Shown piece by piece: positions 1 through 9,972 of a stretch of DNA of 50,249 nt (position 1 is its first letter; every line of letters starts with the position of its first letter). This stretch comes from JAUXFK01 sp034189035 (lineage in GTDB: Bacteria > Desulfobacterota > UBA8473). Location: the NCBI GenBank assembly GCA_034189035.1, contig JAXHVA010000024.1, positions 1-50,249 of the forward strand. The letters are read 5' to 3'. A model generated the notes under the pieces. That model was not told the DNA's origin. It saw only the letters and a program-made list of their open reading frames with translations, and ran no database searches. A program made the position numbers and the translations under genes.

Positions 1-311
1 AAGCCATCTTTTTGCGACTGTTTTTCAAAGAGCTGAAATCGAATTTCCTGCTTGAACAGGAACTTTTTAGAGCCTCATGTGGTTATGAAACTGCCAGTAA
101 TAGGCTTTGACGATTTATTCACGAAACCTTATTTGTTGATTATTAAATTATAAATTCAATAAAGCTTAGACTATCAAATTCAAAGGCAGATTTAGAAAGT
201 ATCTTTCGTTTTTTTACCTCTCTCAAATAGTTTTTACTCATATTCTCATTAATCTTAAACGATATCATTCCAGTTCCTTGCCGATGCCGAATTCAGGTTA
301 ATCTAGTTAAG
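1..311. other. AT-rich non-coding stretch at the window edge
   Basis: No convincing gene is seen on either strand. A small hairpin (TTCCTG, CTTGAA loop, CAGGAA, then CTTTTT) lies at about 45-67 and could be the terminator of a plus-strand gene that ends left of the window, but the stem is only 6 bp. Confidence 0.4.
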
Positions 312-340
312 AAGGCTTAGGCATATTTGCCTAAGCCTTT
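312..340 (-). terminator. Hairpin terminator of the dehydratase operon
   Basis: A perfect 12-bp inverted repeat (AAGGCTTAGGCA, loop TATT, TGCCTAAGCCTT) lies about 30 bases downstream of the stop codon of the minus-strand gene at 371-1636. The position fits a terminator for that operon. The uridine tract on the minus strand is weak (CTTAAC), so termination may be partial or the hairpin may mainly protect the 3' end. Confidence 0.6.
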
Positions 341-370
341 GATCTTGCATCTGGGAAACCAAAATTCAGA

Positions 371-1636
371 CTATTTTCTTCTCCCGTCTATTGTCTCTAA
401 GAGGGCTTCCAGCCTTGTATCTATCTGAGAATCCGAGATCATTGCGGAATCTATCATATCTGATTCGATTACCACCCCGGGAACGCCATGCCTCTTATCC
501 AGTGCATCGATGATGTCGAGGTGAGAGAGGTTCCACATTCTACATGTCTTTGAGGAAAACATGATCAGTCCGTCAATAGAGTATTCCCGTATCAGTTCAC
601 TGATGTATTCGAGTGAACCTTTTGGAGCCTTGTTCGAGAATACCCTGGGATTATCTTCATCGAAGAAGCAATCGACAAATGATTCAAGAGGGTTTTCTGG
701 ATCAAGGCGTTCAGGATGGGGGAAGAACTCCCAAGGATATCTTCCGCATATGGCAAGGGCTCCCCTTGGGGTCAATTTCCGCATAAACTTCCCCAGAAAT
801 GCCCATGGGATCCAACCGTCCCAGTATATACGATACTTCTCTCCCTCAGGAGCCATTGCAGGAATCCCTTGTTCTTTTCTTTCTTGTAGCTCCTTCAACA
901 GTTTCTGGTAGTATTCAACACTCCCGGGTTTCCCCATGAGATAGAATACAGGTGCGATGCTTACGCCATAGTCCCATAGAGTCCAGTGTGCGGGTTTCGT
1001 CTTAAAAAACTCCCAGCACTTGTTTCGAAGCAAAGCCGCCTCTTTGAGACTCTTGATAATCTCACTCAACCTGTCGTAGCTGAACTTTTTATCAAATGTC
1101 TTTTCCAATTGTGGTATAAGAACATCCCTATACTGACCCAATACGAATCTCTTGAGCCTGGGGACATCTTCTTTCTCATAGGGTACAGGAAGCTCAACTG
1201 CAACAACAGGCACCTTCAACCTTCGGTGCAGTCCCTCTGCATAGTGGGACATCTCTGTACAAAAACGTCCGGATATCATCAAATCCGGTATGGGAAGTAT
1301 TGCCTGCGGGTTTATAGAAATTCCCTTCCTCACAGCTTCGGCCATACCCATGTGAAGACGGTGGTAGGAACAGGTTTCAGGGAGATCCCCTGTTATCTCC
1401 GCAACCTTCAATACCTCATCCGCTGCACCTATGCCACCGCAATATGCAGCATAACCGGCCATAAAATGGCATTTTATCCCCATTGCATAAGGGATTATGA
1501 AGGTAGGGCCTGAAGCCCATGCAACCTTCTCTCCTCTTTCTTTTGCTGTCCTCAGTTCGGCCCAGTGCTTGTCTACCAGTGGTCTGATATCATTGGTTGT
1601 TTGAAGTCGGTTTATCTTGTACTTTGTGTCAGCCAT
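371..1636 (-). CDS. 2-hydroxyacyl-CoA dehydratase / benzoyl-CoA reductase family subunit (BcrB/HgdA-like size)
   Basis: A 421-residue member of the HGD-D (2-hydroxyglutaryl-CoA dehydratase component D) family. These subunits carry a [4Fe-4S] cluster and, with a partner subunit, catalyse radical dehydration of 2-hydroxyacyl-CoA or ATP-driven ring reduction. Visible are the N-terminal Cys-containing segment (GIKCHFMAGYAAYCGG), an ETCSYHR segment, and the C-terminal SSKTCRMWN and GVPGVVIESDMID segments typical of the family. The start ATG overlaps the stop of the upstream gene by one base (TAATG), with a GGAGGTG ribosome site inside that gene, so the two are translationally coupled. Substrate cannot be read from sequence. 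The ASKHA-type ATPase activator these enzymes need is not in the window. A role in aromatic ring reduction is possible but not shown. Confidence 0.88.
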   Translation of the reverse strand: MADTKYKINRLQTTNDIRPLVDKHWAELRTAKERGEKVAWASGPTFIIPYAMGIKCHFMAGYAAYCGGIGAADEVLKVAEITGDLPETCSYHRLHMGMAEAVRKGISINPQAILPIPDLMISGRFCTEMSHYAEGLHRRLKVPVVAVELPVPYEKEDVPRLKRFVLGQYRDVLIPQLEKTFDKKFSYDRLSEIIKSLKEAALLRNKCWEFFKTKPAHWTLWDYGVSIAPVFYLMGKPGSVEYYQKLLKELQERKEQGIPAMAPEGEKYRIYWDGWIPWAFLGKFMRKLTPRGALAICGRYPWEFFPHPERLDPENPLESFVDCFFDEDNPRVFSNKAPKGSLEYISELIREYSIDGLIMFSSKTCRMWNLSHLDIIDALDKRHGVPGVVIESDMIDSAMISDSQIDTRLEALLETIDGRRK

Positions 1637-2778
1637 TATACACCTCCAATAATTTCGACAAATGATTGTAACCTGGTCTTTATCCCCTCAAGAGATATAA
1701 CCTCATGTTCCACCTGAATCATTATTTCATGCACATTCTTCTCTTCCATCTTGCTCTTGAAATCAGGATAGTAACATGTATGAGGGGGACAGAACTTTAC
1801 CAGGATGCTGATGACCCCTTTTGCACCACACTTCTCCATCCTCTCGATGACCTCTTCCCCCCAATCCAGATCCCAGACTCCCTTAGTGGGGCAAAGTGGC
1901 GATTTCTTGAGATAACGATCTGCAAGGGCTTCTAAAGGGTTCCCATTTTGGCTCACACGGTTCGCAAAATACCTTGAGCCGACATAGAGATCGTCGTCTG
2001 GGATAATCATCCCTAGGTCCTCTATCAAATCGAGGATATCGAACTGCATTGTCTGGCAAAGGCAGCCCACTGGGAAAACCCTTATCTTGTCCTCCTGGGG
2101 TTCCACGGTTGCCCCTTCCATCTCCTTGACAAGCTCTTCGAGCAGTTCATTATGTTCTTCTTTTTGCATCAGCATACTTGACCATACGATCTGCATGATC
2201 TCTTTTGCCTTCAGTATCTCCGGCCTTTCTCTCCTGAGTTGGTAGACTCTCTCAAGAAGTTCCCTGTTCTTATTATAGACCTCAATGCTCTTACTCAGTT
2301 TATCATCTGTTATCTTATCTCCGGAAAAGGCCTCTAAAGACGACTTAAAGGACTCCAGGTCCTCAACAAGATAGTCCTTTAGGGAATCCCCTTCAAAGAT
2401 AGGGGGCATATAAAGAACCTTTTGATATGCAGGCTTGACGTTTCTTTCCATAATAAGGGGAAACTCTCCTACTTGCAAACATTGTCTCACATGGAAGACC
2501 ATCCCGTCCATGAAGCTCAGCCTCCCCCTTACCGCATCATCAACGAAACTCCTCGTAATACCACAGTCATAGGGTGGTACATGTGAGTGCCCCCATGTGA
2601 CAAACTCATTGCCCCTCCATATTACAACCGGGATCATACCGGCTGCATGGACGATTTCTTCTGGAACATGCATAGGGAAGCAACCAATTATCTTTTTTTG
2701 TTTTTTCTCTCTTACATCCTCGACGTACGCATAAGGATCTGATGTCACCTCGGCAATCTTGCCCAGTATCTTTTCCAT
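1636..2778 (-). CDS. 2-hydroxyacyl-CoA dehydratase / benzoyl-CoA reductase family subunit (BcrC/HgdB-like)
   Basis: A 380-residue partner of the adjacent subunit and also of the HGD-D family. Early in the protein is the family segment CFPMHVPEEIVHAAGMIPV, followed by a conserved region around FHVRQCLQ, a helical charged middle, and C-terminal cysteines in GCLCQTM and KFCPPHTCYYPD that are candidate cluster ligands. Length is near HgdB (about 380) and BcrC. It is first in the two-gene operon; a TCTCCTTTC stretch just upstream reads as GAAAGGAGA on the coding strand, a strong ribosome site. An anaerobic acyl-CoA role (amino-acid fermentation, syntrophic acid or aromatic degradation) is inferred from the family only. 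Confidence 0.87.
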   Translation of the reverse strand: MEKILGKIAEVTSDPYAYVEDVREKKQKKIIGCFPMHVPEEIVHAAGMIPVVIWRGNEFVTWGHSHVPPYDCGITRSFVDDAVRGRLSFMDGMVFHVRQCLQVGEFPLIMERNVKPAYQKVLYMPPIFEGDSLKDYLVEDLESFKSSLEAFSGDKITDDKLSKSIEVYNKNRELLERVYQLRRERPEILKAKEIMQIVWSSMLMQKEEHNELLEELVKEMEGATVEPQEDKIRVFPVGCLCQTMQFDILDLIEDLGMIIPDDDLYVGSRYFANRVSQNGNPLEALADRYLKKSPLCPTKGVWDLDWGEEVIERMEKCGAKGVISILVKFCPPHTCYYPDFKSKMEEKNVHEIMIQVEHEVISLEGIKTRLQSFVEIIGGV

Positions 2779-3289
2779 ACTCTTCTCCTTTCACTAAGCA
2801 TTGTTTAAGGTTTCATGGATATTTAAGCTGTTAAATAGGGAAATACCCTACGAATAAATATATTTATATCGTGCAAATCTTCAACTTATTATTGAAGAAT
2901 ATTTCAAGAGTAAACGCAATTTTAATAAGAAAGAACCAATAAAAAAGAGGATCGGGCAAAAAAACAGTGTGGGTGATAGTCAGTGTTATGTCTTACAAAA
3001 GGAAGGAGAGGATTCGTTTAAAAATCAACAGACTTCAAGTTACTCATATGCGTAAATCTTTGAATGTGATCTCACCTGGTCTCTCTCAATACGTACTTTC
3101 CTTATTAATTTAATACGACTCTTTTATTTATGTCAAGTTGTTTGTCATTTAAATGTAGTGATCGAATACATCCAAACTCCATAAATGAGTGATCCTCTTT
3201 AAGGTTAATGAATACGACGATTGCGATGCTGTTTAAAGGAAATTTTGTTTTAGAAACATCCTGTTTATACCGATAAATAATATACAATT
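2779..3289. other. Divergent intergenic region without a gene
   Basis: About 510 AT-rich bases separate the minus-strand dehydratase operon from the plus-strand cyclase. Both must have promoters here, but I see no hexamer pair strong enough to name. Short frames present show no family features. Confidence 0.5.
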
Positions 3290-5098
3290 ATGTCGATTAT
3301 ATCTATAAAAAGAGCTAAACAGATCACCATTTTTCTTGGTACCACAGTTACATTTCTTGTCGTAGCCCTTTATTATAAGCAAATTGGATTTATTGATAGT
3401 TTTGAGGCACGAACTTACGACATGAGGCAAAAAACCCTGCGCCACTCTATTGAGCCGAATAAAGATATTGCCATAATTGCAATAGATGATAAGAGTGTAG
3501 CAGAGTTGGGAAGATTCCCCTGGTCAAGGAAATACTTTGCCGATTTAATCGATTATGCATCTCAAGCAAAAACAAAGGCAATCTTTCTCGATGTAATATT
3601 TTCCGAGGATCAATCTAGTGATATAGACAGAAAACTGGCCTTATCTATAAAGAATTCCGGTACAACAACCCTTCCAATTGCTTTTGAGTTTTCTCAAGAT
3701 GGTTCAGCAATATCAATGATAAACAATATAGCGATATTGGCAAGTGCAGCTAAAAACTCCTCTCATATAAACATATTCCCTGATGAGGATGGCATAATAA
3801 GGTGGTCACAACTGATTATCCCTTTTGAGGGAAGACTTTACACATCTTTGGCGCTCACTGCAGCAATGGAGATGATGGGCGTAGATCAAATTGAAGTAAA
3901 CGACTACAGGGTTGTGATTGGTTCGAAAACGATCCCTACTGACTCTAATACGAGAATGCTGATAAATTACATTGGCCCGCCGGGCACATACACAGTCTTC
4001 TCATTTTCCGACGTGGCAAAAGGGAGGGTAGCCCCTGAATTACTAAAAGATAAATTGCTCTTTGTAGGGGCTACTGCCCTTGGTATCTACGATATGAGAG
4101 TAACCCCCTTTTCGAATAATAGCACTGGAGTCGAGATCACCGCTAGTATTACCGACAACATCTTAAGGGGAGACTTCATGAGACGGGGAGGGATCGAAAC
4201 CCTCACAGACCTTTTTTTCATAGCAACGTTAGGAATCCTTGTATCTTTTATAACCCTAAATCTAAGAGCCTCTCTCTCTTTCCCCCTGGTCTTGCTCATT
4301 GCAATAGGCTATATATTCTTCTCATATAAGATGTTTATAGCTGGAAAATGGTTAAGCATAATTTATCCTATCCTCAGCCTCGTCATGTCTTACTCGGTCA
4401 CCGCTTATCTGAGATTCTTTTATCTCGACAAGAAAGCAAATGAGATACGTTCCATGTTCTCAAGCTATGTATCGAAAAAGGTGGTAGACGAACTGATAAA
4501 GCATCCTGAGCTTGCAAAGATAAGCGGTGATAACAGGGAAATTACTATTATGTTCTCAGATATAAAAAACTATACTACATATAGCGAAAAGCATAAACCA
4601 GAAGACGTGGTTAAGATACTTAACGATTATTTGTCAGAGATGACCAATGTGATAATAGAGCATGAAGGCACCTTAGACAAGTTCCTGGGTGATGGGATAT
4701 TGGCTTATTGGGGCGCACCCATTTTGCAGGAGAACCATGCAGAACTTGCAGTGAGATGCGCAATAGAGATGACAAAGAAGATGGATCAACTCAAAAGAAA
4801 ATGGGAGGCAGAAGGAACTGAACCCCTCTCTTTTGGGATAGGCATCAACACCGGTGAGGTTATCGTTGGTAATATCGGCGCCCAAGGGAAAAAGATGGAG
4901 TATACTGTAATTGGCGACAATGTCAACCTCACCTACAGGATTCAGGACAAAAGCAGGGAAGTGAACTGCCCTGTGATTACAGAGTCCCTTTACGAAAAGG
5001 TGAAGGATAGAATAATAGCAAGTTCTATGGGTGAAATTAAAGTACGTGGGAAAAAAGCCCCCTTTAATATCTATGCCTTAAAGGAGATTCGGATATAA
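3290..5098 (+). CDS. CHASE2-domain membrane adenylate cyclase (class III)
   Basis: A 602-residue class III nucleotide cyclase. An N-terminal membrane segment (residues about 11-28) leads into an extracytoplasmic CHASE2 sensor domain (about 30-295, with the family SFEARTYDMRQ and IAIIAIDDKS segments). Two or three membrane segments follow (about 305-377), then the cyclase domain (about 415-595). Metal-binding Asp424 (FSDIKNYT) and Asp468 (KFLGDG) are present. Lys464 and Thr539 (EYTVIGD) match the adenine-selecting pair of bacterial adenylate cyclases, and Asn546 and Arg550 match the transition-state residues. All catalytic positions are therefore intact and cAMP is the expected product. The CHASE2 ligand is unknown. 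The next gene begins about 140 bases downstream on the same strand. Confidence 0.92.
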   Translation: MSIISIKRAKQITIFLGTTVTFLVVALYYKQIGFIDSFEARTYDMRQKTLRHSIEPNKDIAIIAIDDKSVAELGRFPWSRKYFADLIDYASQAKTKAIFLDVIFSEDQSSDIDRKLALSIKNSGTTTLPIAFEFSQDGSAISMINNIAILASAAKNSSHINIFPDEDGIIRWSQLIIPFEGRLYTSLALTAAMEMMGVDQIEVNDYRVVIGSKTIPTDSNTRMLINYIGPPGTYTVFSFSDVAKGRVAPELLKDKLLFVGATALGIYDMRVTPFSNNSTGVEITASITDNILRGDFMRRGGIETLTDLFFIATLGILVSFITLNLRASLSFPLVLLIAIGYIFFSYKMFIAGKWLSIIYPILSLVMSYSVTAYLRFFYLDKKANEIRSMFSSYVSKKVVDELIKHPELAKISGDNREITIMFSDIKNYTTYSEKHKPEDVVKILNDYLSEMTNVIIEHEGTLDKFLGDGILAYWGAPILQENHAELAVRCAIEMTKKMDQLKRKWEAEGTEPLSFGIGINTGEVIVGNIGAQGKKMEYTVIGDNVNLTYRIQDKSREVNCPVITESLYEKVKDRIIASSMGEIKVRGKKAPFNIYALKEIRI

Positions 5099-5237
5099 AC
5101 GCTGCCAGAGAATTCAATAAACGATAATGTGTATTGATTTCCTTCAGCAAAAATCGTTTACAGCAAATGGCAATAGTCATGTAAACGATTTTACTTATAT
5201 TCAATTGTTAAAAAAATCATATAAGAAAGGAACCAAG

Positions 5238-8200
5238 ATGCGTAGATTCTTGTTAGCGCTGATAATCTTGGCTCTGCCTCATTCATCAAATGCCGTTCAG
5301 CAGATCAAATATATAGGCGAGATAAGGGCAGGTCAGCCCCTCTTTATTGATGTCGACGAACAAGGGAATATATATACAACTCAAAAGAACGGAACGATTC
5401 GGGTGCTATCCAATAGCGGCGAAGTTTTATTTCATATTAAAGGGGAGGATGAAGTAGAAAAACCAATAATAAAAAGACCGATGGGTCTCGATTTCTATAA
5501 GGACAAGATATATATTACTGATGAGGCCTTGGGGAAGGTTATCATCTTTTCCAAAAACGGAAAATATCTGGATTGTTTTGGCAAAAAGGGAAGTGCGCCC
5601 AAGGAATTCAATAAACCCCGAGGGATCTTTGTATATGACGGAGTGATATATGTGGCCGATAGTGGGAATAAAAGGGTTCAAGTCTTTGGACAAAACGGGG
5701 TTTACATGGGTTCAATAGGAATCGAAGGACAACAGGAGAACATGCTTAAAAATCCTACTGATATTGCTATTGATCAAAATGGTCTCATCTATGTGGTAGA
5801 TAATGAGTGCAAAAAAGTAAAAGTATTCGACAGTGCCGGGAACTTTTTGAAGAATATTGATGGGACAAAAGAACCTTATTCTATCGCTATAGACAAAGAT
5901 GGTATCTATGTAGCAGATATCGGCAAGTATCGTATAAATAGATATGATTTCAATGGCAACCGCCAATTTATATTCGGCTCGAACGGTATAGGCCAGGCAC
6001 AGTTTTCTTCTCTGGCCGGGATTAGTGTCAAAAAAGAGGGCAAGATCTATATTGTAGACACCGTAAGAGGTATAATACATGTGTTTTTACCCGAATGGGA
6101 AGAGAGGGTGAGTATCTATGAAGACCCTTCCCCGCCGAGTACCGTTAGCTGGCTGAATGATATCTATGTAAAAGTCAATACAATATGGGCACAAAACAAA
6201 GAAAAGATATATGCAATAAACGAGAAAGAGAAGAACATTGTTATTATTGAGAACAAAGAAGTTTCAAAGACTCTCAACTTACCCGAATGCTCTCTTGCAT
6301 CTATCGCCACAGACCCTCAAGGTTTCATTTGGGTACTGGACAAGGCAAAAGATCGTATGCTTAAACTCGATGAAAACGGGAAGATACTCTTTTGTGTAGG
6401 CTCTTCGGGCAGTAAGGCAGGTTATTTTTCAGATCCAGCAGACATCTCAATCTCAAGAAAAGGGATCATATTCGTTGCAGATAGTGGCAACAATAGGGTT
6501 CAGGCCTTTAATACAGATGGCGTCTTTTTGAACATTATAGGGGAAAAAGACAAAATCTCTCTCATGAAAAAGCCCCTGGCAATTGCCCTGGACAGCAATA
6601 ATAATCTATATGTTCTCGATAGAGATAAGAAGACGGTCTCAGTGTACTCTCAAGAAGGTGATAAGCTTATGGAATTCGGGAGCAAATCCAATCTAGAATG
6701 GTATCTCGATAATCCTGTAAGTATCACCGTTACGGAGAATGAGATATTTATCCTCGATTCCGGGAAAAATATCGTTAAAGTCTTCACACTTTCAGGAAAG
6801 TTTTTAAGGGAGTTTGGGGCGAAAGGAACGGGTAAAGGAGATTTTAATAAACCCTCGTCCATAGCTACAATAAACGATACATTAATTTTTATATCAGATA
6901 CAGGGAATAAAAGGATACAGATCTTGAAGACCATTCACACACCTGCTGCACCTATTCACTTAGAAGCAAAAGAGGGGATGAAGAGGGTTGAACTCAAATG
7001 GGAAAAGAGTCAGGAAAGCTTTGTGAATATGTACCGGGTTTATAGGTCAGAGCACAACAGTATTGGTTTTAGAGAGATCGCCAACACACAAGAAGACTCA
7101 TATACAGATTGCGATGTTATCTCAGACAAAGAGTATTTTTATATTGTCAGAGCAGTCGCAAAAGAGGGAAATATAGGCTTAAAGAGTGCGGTAGTAAGCG
7201 CAAAACCTTTTAAGGTAGAGGTGAGCAAGCCCAGTGGATTGGAGGCACAGACAAGCGATCGTTGTGTTTATCTTTCGTGGGAACCGAGCAATACAGATTT
7301 CACATCCTATTACATAATATACAAAGAAGAAGACGGCACATTGAAAGAAGTGGGCAAGACAGAGGATACCCAATTCACAGATATGTTTCTTTATGCAAAT
7401 ACATCTTATAGATACTGGCTAAGCGTTATAAGCATCGATGGAGTGGAAAGCGAAAAGGTGTCGATAAAAGCCACTACTCAAGTATCCACAAGGCCCCCCC
7501 TTGAAATCGAAGTTATTCATATGCACGATATATTTTCCAATACGTACAAGATCTATGAGAATGAAGGAATAGGTACAATTAATCTCATAAACAACACCAA
7601 TAACCATATATCAAAGCTAAAGGTCTCTTTCAGCATAAAAGAATTTATGGACTTTCCCTGGGAAATAGATATTGAAGACTTAACGCCTTTTGAAAACAGA
7701 GGTTTTGTTATCAAGGCAGTCTTTAACAATACGATTCTCAATATCACAGAAGACACTCCTGTGCAGACTGAATTAAAAGTTTCATACTACGATCATGGAG
7801 AAATCAAGACATTTTCTAAGAACCATACGATCAATATCTATGAAAAACACCGCATGGGTTGGGATGAGAAGGATCGGATAGCTACGTTCATCACACCGAA
7901 GGATTCAGCAATCCTAGAATTTACACGATCAATCGTCACTCAGTATGGAGATTACAGGTACCCTATTGTATTTGCGAGTGCAATATTTGATGCCCTTGGC
8001 ATTGTAGGGCTGACCTATATGCAAGACCCAAGCAATCCTTATCAGGTTACATCTGAGAAGACTGACTTCGTAGATTACATACAGTATCCCAGAGAGACTC
8101 TTAAGCGCAAGTCCGGTGACTGCGACGACTTAGTCATTCTGTACTCTGCAGCGCTCGAAAGTATCGGCATACCGACAAAGCTGCTCTTCTATCCCGGGCA

Positions 8201-8933
8201 TGTACTGATGATGTTCTCAACGGGTATTAAGTGCAAAGACAAATTCGATACTCTGGAAAATATGGTTGTAGAGCTTGAAGGCAATATTTGGATTCCTGTG
8301 GAGACGACTCTTCTGGGCGAATCATTTATTAAAGCATGGGAGGTAGGCAGCACGAGTTATTATAATTGGAGAGAAAACGGCCTTGAGATCATGGATATTA
8401 AGTTTGCCTGGAAAAAGTTTAAACCCGCGAGTCTCCCGATCTCAAGCTGGAGATCGGAAATTGTAAATAAAGATACAATTGAAAAGGAATTTGTGGAAGA
8501 ATCAAATACAGTCCGCAAGATACATTTGAGGCTGATAAGCAAGAAATACATCGCTCTATTGAGTGAAAATCCTAATGATGTCAATGCCCTGATGCAGCTT
8601 GGTATTATTTATGCCCAGGCAGGTGTAACAGAAGAGGCTAAAAAAGCCTTTGAGAAAGCCCTTGAATATGATAAGATAAATGCTGATTTAAAGAATAACA
8701 TAGGAAACATACACTTTCTCAATAAAGACTATACAAAGGCGCAGCTGGCTTATGAAGAGGCTGCGAAACGTGACCCGGAAGATCCTTACATCTTAATAAA
8801 TCTCACAAAGTGTTATCTGAAATTGGAAATGGAGGATAAGGCCAAAGAAGTCTTCAAAAAAGCCATAGAAATTGACTCAAAAATATCAAGCATATATAAA
8901 ACACTATCATTAAAGTTTATGAGTGTCCTATAA
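5238..8933 (+). CDS. Large exported NHL-repeat / fibronectin III / transglutaminase-like / TPR protein
   Basis: About 1231 residues from the ATG at 5238, chosen because an AGAAAGGA site lies 6 bases upstream and the protein then begins with a clear signal peptide (MRRFLLALIILALPHSSNA). Upstream in-frame codons lack such a site. Domain order: NHL-type beta-propeller repeats to about residue 567 (recurring IYVADSGNKRVQVF-like units); two fibronectin type III modules (about 571-657 and 664-753); an Ig-like segment (about 754-889); a transglutaminase/protease-like core (about 892-1054) with candidate Cys962 (SGDCDDL) and His988 (PGHVLM); and TPRs at the C terminus (about 1095-1231). Probably periplasmic or surface-exposed. 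I cannot assign a substrate. Neighbouring small exported genes may work with it. Confidence 0.85.
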   Translation: MRRFLLALIILALPHSSNAVQQIKYIGEIRAGQPLFIDVDEQGNIYTTQKNGTIRVLSNSGEVLFHIKGEDEVEKPIIKRPMGLDFYKDKIYITDEALGKVIIFSKNGKYLDCFGKKGSAPKEFNKPRGIFVYDGVIYVADSGNKRVQVFGQNGVYMGSIGIEGQQENMLKNPTDIAIDQNGLIYVVDNECKKVKVFDSAGNFLKNIDGTKEPYSIAIDKDGIYVADIGKYRINRYDFNGNRQFIFGSNGIGQAQFSSLAGISVKKEGKIYIVDTVRGIIHVFLPEWEERVSIYEDPSPPSTVSWLNDIYVKVNTIWAQNKEKIYAINEKEKNIVIIENKEVSKTLNLPECSLASIATDPQGFIWVLDKAKDRMLKLDENGKILFCVGSSGSKAGYFSDPADISISRKGIIFVADSGNNRVQAFNTDGVFLNIIGEKDKISLMKKPLAIALDSNNNLYVLDRDKKTVSVYSQEGDKLMEFGSKSNLEWYLDNPVSITVTENEIFILDSGKNIVKVFTLSGKFLREFGAKGTGKGDFNKPSSIATINDTLIFISDTGNKRIQILKTIHTPAAPIHLEAKEGMKRVELKWEKSQESFVNMYRVYRSEHNSIGFREIANTQEDSYTDCDVISDKEYFYIVRAVAKEGNIGLKSAVVSAKPFKVEVSKPSGLEAQTSDRCVYLSWEPSNTDFTSYYIIYKEEDGTLKEVGKTEDTQFTDMFLYANTSYRYWLSVISIDGVESEKVSIKATTQVSTRPPLEIEVIHMHDIFSNTYKIYENEGIGTINLINNTNNHISKLKVSFSIKEFMDFPWEIDIEDLTPFENRGFVIKAVFNNTILNITEDTPVQTELKVSYYDHGEIKTFSKNHTINIYEKHRMGWDEKDRIATFITPKDSAILEFTRSIVTQYGDYRYPIVFASAIFDALGIVGLTYMQDPSNPYQVTSEKTDFVDYIQYPRETLKRKSGDCDDLVILYSAALESIGIPTKLLFYPGHVLMMFSTGIKCKDKFDTLENMVVELEGNIWIPVETTLLGESFIKAWEVGSTSYYNWRENGLEIMDIKFAWKKFKPASLPISSWRSEIVNKDTIEKEFVEESNTVRKIHLRLISKKYIALLSENPNDVNALMQLGIIYAQAGVTEEAKKAFEKALEYDKINADLKNNIGNIHFLNKDYTKAQLAYEEAAKRDPEDPYILINLTKCYLKLEMEDKAKEVFKKAIEIDSKISSIYKTLSLKFMSVL

Positions 8934-8969
8934 AAAGGATTCAGTTTTTTATTAACGGAGGTATTTCAT

Positions 8970-9365
8970 ATGAAAAGTTTTTTTCTCATCCCCATGATTA
9001 TCTTCTTGACTTTTTCTCTATCCTATGGTGAAGAAAAAAAAGCAGATGAAGGCTTCTGGTCAAAATTAAAGAGTAAAATTGAATCCATAGTACCTAAAAA
9101 AGAATCTTCAGTCACAACAGCTGTAGGGGGAGTAAGAGGTGCTAAAGACGAATCTGCCGAAGCCTTGTACTGGAAGGGAAAGGAAATAGACGAAAAGGTT
9201 GGAGAGGACGAGCTGAATAAGTTCAAAACCGCCCTCGAACATGCTATCAACGGAAATGATAAGGACTCATTAAAGGTATTTAATGAATTGATCACACAAT
9301 ATTCGAACAGCCCATTAAAAGAAGATGCAATTCAGGCAATGGAGAAACTGAAAATAGCTCAATGA
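8970..9365 (+). CDS. Small exported protein, paralogue 1 of 3
   Basis: 131 residues with a signal peptide (MKSFFLIPMIIFLTFSLSYG, cleavage probably before EEKK) and a strong ribosome site (CGGAGGT at 8956-8962). The mature part starts with a charged WSKLKSKIESI helix, has a glycine-containing linker TAVGGVRGA, and ends in a TPR-like helix pair (DSLKVFNELITQYSNSPLKEDA). It starts 36 bases after the large NHL/TPR gene and is the first of three tandem paralogues. Function unknown; the C terminus resembles the TPR units of periplasmic YbgF/BamD-type proteins, which suggests protein-protein contacts. Confidence 0.75.
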   Translation: MKSFFLIPMIIFLTFSLSYGEEKKADEGFWSKLKSKIESIVPKKESSVTTAVGGVRGAKDESAEALYWKGKEIDEKVGEDELNKFKTALEHAINGNDKDSLKVFNELITQYSNSPLKEDAIQAMEKLKIAQ

Positions 9366-9530
9366 TATCCACTCAAATTTGTATCTCTTTATTCATATCA
9401 ATAAAAGATATATGGACTAAAGCTCTAAAAAAAGATAGATGGAACTGTAAACTTTCTCTTTTTTTTTTGTACAAAATAGGGTATATAAAAAGGGCAAATT
9501 CGTCAAAAAGTCTCACGTAAAGATAATAAT

Positions 9531-9923
9531 ATGAAAAAGTTCTTTGTCCCATGTTTGGTTATTCTCATTGTTCTATCCGTATCGTTTGCAGAGGATAAAG
9601 GGAAAGAAGACTTCTGGTCAAAGCTGAAGAAAAAGATTGAATCAATACGACCAAAAAAGAAAAGGGTTGTTGTAACGGCAGTAGGAGGTGTAAAAGGAGC
9701 ACAGGAAGATCCGATAAAGGAGTTATACTGGAAGGGTAAAGAACAAGATAAGGATATCGCTACCGAAGAACTTGATAAATTCAAAGTGGCCCTCGAGCAT
9801 GCTATCAACGGACATGATAAGGACTCATTAAAGGTATTTAATGAATTGATCATACAATATTCGAACAGCCCATTAAAAGAAGATGCAATTCAGGCAATAG
9901 AGAATCTGAAAATAGCTCAATAA
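9531..9923 (+). CDS. Small exported protein, paralogue 2 of 3
   Basis: 130 residues, the same layout as the preceding gene: signal peptide ending VLSVSFA, then DFWSKLKKKIESI, linker TAVGGVKGA, and a C-terminal TPR-like helix pair almost identical to paralogue 1. At DNA level the last roughly 125 bases differ from paralogue 1 at only about six positions, while the 5' halves are clearly diverged. This uneven similarity points to gene conversion or a recent partial duplication. Function unknown. A 165-base AT-rich gap precedes it and could hold its own promoter. Confidence 0.75.
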   Translation: MKKFFVPCLVILIVLSVSFAEDKGKEDFWSKLKKKIESIRPKKKRVVVTAVGGVKGAQEDPIKELYWKGKEQDKDIATEELDKFKVALEHAINGHDKDSLKVFNELIIQYSNSPLKEDAIQAIENLKIAQ

Positions 9924-9972
9924 ATCAAAGAAAGGCATTGGCCATTCAAATAATCAGAAGGGGATAGAAAAA

